NCBI GenBank assembly: GCA_016177265.1
Contig: JACOVP010000012.1
Location: forward strand, 1 to 9,610
DNA: 9,610 nt
Origin: Candidatus Woesearchaeota archaeon
Lineage (GTDB): Archaea; Nanobdellota; Nanobdellia; SCGC-AAA011-G17; UBA489
Direction: 5' to 3'
Made by a program: the position numbers and the translations under genes. Below the pieces are notes generated by a model that saw only the letters and a program-made list of their open reading frames with translations, did not search any database and was not told the origin of the DNA. Every line of letters starts with the position of its first letter. Within the stretch, counting starts at the first letter, position 1. Shown here piece after piece: positions 8,501 through 9,610 of this stretch.

Positions 8501-8570
8501 TGAAATAATTAATCTTACTGGGGATAGCATAACAGAACAAGTCTCTAGTTTCATTAGCGTGAGACATTAA
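5520..8570 (+). CDS. Secreted multidomain protein: acidic linker, DNRLRE/CBM96-like domain, Ig-like domain with nested LamG lectin-like domain
   Basis: This is a 1016-residue exported protein. Residues 1-21 are a signal peptide (ILWLVIFVLGIVLFVQA). Residues 24-125 are a low-complexity linker, about one third Asp/Glu with few Lys. Residues 135-388 are a beta-rich module ending in EWLINESRRYPVYIDPTI, the transition commonly found before DNRLRE-type domains in large secreted proteins. Residues 389-586 resemble DNRLRE/CBM96 (RNGGDSRVFVGSSDNS, IDWNIDSIPDHAKVVNINLS). Residues 588-665 begin an Ig-like domain, 670-887 are LamG/concanavalin A-like (VVLFHYDNQ, GTWYHVAFTF, SYLNGQLL, FNGTIDETVIYNYALSQEEI), and 888-917 look like the remaining Ig strands. 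Residues 920-1012 form a C-terminal domain with AFNYITEGETY. All eight Cys fall in four close pairs: 140/145, 174/181, 407/414 and 701/706. No catalytic motif is evident. Glycan or surface binding is inferred. It starts 4 nt after gene 2 and ends with tandem TAA TAA. Confidence 0.88.
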   Translation: MKQKILWLVIFVLGIVLFVQANSNEQQVEGETVDTPLITGDVLFQENESNLSDIILPPEQPDENATQTENKTEEQIVDEEPIIDDTEENITSEDEQQDQNIPQEDPFKDLRPSLPGPKPKENNLGPQAEGEKGELWERSCDGTLCAHTIYSYQKYYQNNGSWKQIDENFYSTPCTTGYDFCVTDNLYQTYMNVYPDTTTPVFIARNRLTVKFKPNVIDFKANQQRQTIGTVRHSPAQVYNHSVQYLGAFHDAIDLQFKYLPRMFKEEIVLKKRDILSLANVSQNKREITLDIESRLDVDASVDILVDGIVWDKLSLRETRNAITITNGETSLYLAPPIVYDQRDSALSLNYTLENSVNGYLLTIKVPYEWLINESRRYPVYIDPTITLDYNAIIWDGHVFYDDGILCPEPPFECNNPDRNGGDSRVFVGSSDNSPAIGFTTYRGDIDWNIDSIPDHAKVVNINLSLYFEQVDSNNAEMRFYHMEGSNNYYPDNDSGNTGFYNDISNGTLYLTQQATEGIANTFNLTTSAQLKTDFEFLLTNGTDEWSIGVRSSEPADEGSIVNASLFTSAEGTQNQRPSLEVIYTSTKPVINVLTPANASVFDKLGNIIIQVNVTDPDNDPLKVSIFGSNISLPNQPDLGDLLLKQENVTSGSVLTYNWTVFVTDASPKTVVLFHYDNQSELGENDTQVTDFSGATNHASCTGTSCPLFNETGGKLAGAFDYERGDNDIFIVRPSSTFTSLRNGTFATWMYVNNIPQDGNSLGIFEIYDNPNDRLSYEVGNDGGLFIVNNADGSNSFVFSYPNAIIAGTWYHVAFTFGDEGLKSYLNGQLLNMSTTQTVGFDNITSSANISIGALEVVATNGFNGTIDETVIYNYALSQEEIMNLYRLQSGSYYFWVNVTDGITDEQSDNITFTLFADEFEGRKAIERGIRNVTATAPVFMDSQVHTGDTSNNQQLGRFDTFTQNDKQNYAFNYITEGETYMNMNNFDSNIYFLEIINLTGDSITEQVSSFISVRH
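7527..8180 (+). other. LamG / concanavalin A-like lectin domain within gene 3
   Basis: Residues 670-887 of the gene 3 product follow the Laminin_G_3 pattern from end to end. The features are an opening VVLFHYDNQ...VTDFSG strand, GGKLAGAFDYERG, the TFATWMYV strand, GTWYHVAFTF, SYLNGQLL, and the closing FNGTIDETVIYNYALSQEEIMNLY signature. The family has a jelly-roll fold and commonly binds carbohydrate or mediates adhesion. It contains a CTGTSC close Cys pair. Confidence 0.85.
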
Positions 8571-8669
8571 TAACAGTTTAACTCACAATTCAGATGGGAC
8601 AATCTTGGCGAAAGACATATAAAAGGCAGTTTCTTCTTACTCTTGGGTTTCTGGTTGTTTAGGGTAACT
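8571..8669. other. Intergenic region between gene 3 and gene 4
   Basis: This 99-nt gap is the only sizeable non-coding stretch in the window. It begins with a second TAA directly after the stop of gene 3. It holds a BRE/TATA-like promoter at 8609-8624, then a pyrimidine-rich tract at 8631-8660. No stem-loop terminator is seen. The T-rich tract could help end the upstream transcript, but it lies in the predicted start region and leader of gene 4, so I do not call it a terminator. Confidence 0.6.
8609..8624 (+). promoter_or_regulatory. Archaeal BRE plus TATA promoter of gene 4
   Basis: The sequence cgaaagacatataaaa combines a purine-rich BRE-like element (CGAAAG, 8609-8614) with a TATA box (CATATAAAA, 8616-8624). 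With usual archaeal spacing, transcription would start near 8645, giving a leader of about 25 nt before the ATG at 8670. This suggests gene 4 is transcribed separately from genes 1-3. It rests on motif match and position only. Confidence 0.65.
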
Positions 8670-9610
8670 ATGAGACACTTACACCTTTGGTTCATTGCAG
8701 GTCTGTTCTTGCTTAGCGCATGCTCTCCTTTAACTGAGCCTCCAGTTATTTCAGATCAAGGTCGCCAACAGTTTTCTACAAGCGAAGAGATCACAGCATT
8801 CTTACAGGAACACCAACAACAATCTGGTGCCTATGGTAGTGGTCCTTTACTGATGGCTCGAGTTGGTGGTATGGAAGAGGATGCCGCACCAAGCATGCAA
8901 AAAGCAACTGCTGAAACTGTAGCAAACGAAGGAGAAAAAAGATATTCACAGACCAATGTCCAAGTTGTTGGCGTTGATGAGGCAGACATTGTGAAGAATG
9001 ACGGCAAATATATCTATACGTTAACGCAGAATAAACTGGTGATTGTTGATGCGTATCCACCAAATACAGCAAGTATTACTGCTACTCTAGAAATTCCTGG
9101 CAATCCCAGAGATTTATTTATCAATCAAAATCGTTTACTCGTGTTCACTGATTTGTATCAACCCGTCTATACCATTATGCAAGATGTTGCTCCTGCTGAA
9201 AAGATTGCTTCTCCCAGCATAGTACCGCCAGAACGCTATCAACCTCCAAAAACAGGTGTTCTGATTTATGACACGACAAACAAAGAAGATCCAGAACTTC
9301 TAGCTAACTATACTGTTGAAGGCAATTATTACCAATCACGGATGATTAATGAGTATGTGTATGTGGTTGCGCAGAATCCTGCTTACTATGGTGGAGGGCC
9401 TGTCCCTTTGCCTGCGCTCAGAACAGAAGACAAGGTTGTTATGGAATCTCCAGTCTATTACTTTGACAATTGGGAGCCGCAGATTACCTTTAATTCCATT
9501 GCTTCCTTTAATCTCTTTGATGTGGAAGATGTGAATCTGCAGACGTTCATGCTGGGGTATGCCAATACTCTGTATGTCTCGAACAAGAACATGTACATTG
9601 CGTATCAGAA
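8670..9610 (+). CDS. Lipoprotein with COG4880/Beta_propel family beta-propeller domain (3' end outside window)
   Basis: The frame is open from the ATG at 8670 to the right edge (313 complete codons plus 2 nt) with no stop. The N-terminus MRHLHLWFIAGLFLLSAC has a hydrophobic core and a lipobox (Leu-Ser-Ala-Cys18). Cys18 is the only cysteine in the visible protein, so lipid anchoring is more likely than a disulfide role. Residues 19-90 are a Gln/Ser/Glu-rich spacer. From residue 94 the protein matches the Beta_propel family (secreted proteins with a propeller distantly related to WD40; COG4880), with its hallmark VGVDEADIVKNDGKYIY (101-115 region), then KLVIVDAYPP, LFINQNRLLVF, GVLIYDTTNKEDPELLANY, SRMINEYVYVVAQNP and LYVSNKNMYIAY. 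Family members are usually about twice this length, so roughly half is shown. The family's biochemical role is not known to me. The ATG is preceded by a weak AGGG at 8661-8664; it is chosen for the signal peptide and promoter position. Confidence 0.88.
   Translation, partial: MRHLHLWFIAGLFLLSACSPLTEPPVISDQGRQQFSTSEEITAFLQEHQQQSGAYGSGPLLMARVGGMEEDAAPSMQKATAETVANEGEKRYSQTNVQVVGVDEADIVKNDGKYIYTLTQNKLVIVDAYPPNTASITATLEIPGNPRDLFINQNRLLVFTDLYQPVYTIMQDVAPAEKIASPSIVPPERYQPPKTGVLIYDTTNKEDPELLANYTVEGNYYQSRMINEYVYVVAQNPAYYGGGPVPLPALRTEDKVVMESPVYYFDNWEPQITFNSIASFNLFDVEDVNLQTFMLGYANTLYVSNKNMYIAYQ

Noticed and set aside
8631..8660. Pyrimidine-rich tract as terminator of genes 1-3
   Set aside because: It is T-rich but interrupted, has no stem-loop, and lies around the predicted start and leader of gene 4, so its bias can be explained by that position.
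8791..9072. 93-codon minus-strand open frame opposite gene 4
   Set aside because: It lies fully antisense to a well-supported Beta_propel coding region and has a His/Gln/Leu-biased, domain-free translation expected of a shadow frame.
1..9610. tRNA, rRNA, CRISPR array, insertion sequence or phage genes
   Set aside because: Nearly all the window is occupied by the four coding frames. I saw no spaced identical repeats, inverted terminal repeats, transposase or integrase motifs, or cloverleaf-like segments in the single 99-nt gap.

Overview
This window (hand-sampled lines give roughly 40% GC) carries four large plus-strand genes for exported proteins and almost nothing else. The organism is most likely an archaeon, probably of the DPANN/Woesearchaeota type. 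The signs are an archaeal-style BRE/TATA promoter before the last gene, GGAGG/GGTG ribosome binding sites, very many N-glycosylation sequons, and a set of secreted modules (FG-GAP, PKD, LamG, DNRLRE-like, COG4880-type propeller) typical of those genomes. TGA is used as a stop, so the code is standard. A bacterium of the candidate phyla radiation is the main alternative.

Layout. (1) Positions 3-3089: a 5'-truncated gene whose signal peptide runs off the left edge. It encodes a zinc-dependent phospholipase C/S1-P1-type domain, then about eight FG-GAP/VCBS calcium-binding propeller repeats, then Ig/cadherin-like domains. (2) Positions 3086-5515: a GTG-started, cysteine-rich and sequon-rich surface protein made of Ig-like and PKD-like modules, overlapping gene 1 by 4 nt. 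(3) Positions 5520-8570: a secreted multidomain protein with an acidic linker, a conserved N-terminal module, a DNRLRE/CBM96-like domain, and a LamG lectin-like domain apparently inserted in an Ig-like domain. It starts 4 nt after gene 2. (4) Positions 8571-8669: a short intergenic region with a promoter. (5) Positions 8670 to the right edge: a lipobox-bearing protein of the COG4880 beta-propeller family (Pfam Beta_propel), cut by the window end.

Genes 1-3 form a tight, probably co-transcribed and translationally coupled unit. Gene 4 appears to have its own promoter. The three coupled proteins have signal peptides, cysteines in even numbers and mostly closely paired, and no obvious C-terminal membrane anchor. 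They look like a set of extracellular proteins combining one likely lipid- or nucleic-acid-cleaving enzyme with adhesive/lectin-like partners. A role in attacking or binding the surface of another cell is an attractive inference, but nothing in the sequence proves it.

The most notable point is gene 1. Predicted signal-peptidase cleavage exposes an N-terminal Trp followed by His at mature position 10, and the rest of the zinc-ligand pattern follows in order. The fusion of this domain to an FG-GAP propeller resembles the architecture of mammalian GPI-specific phospholipase D.
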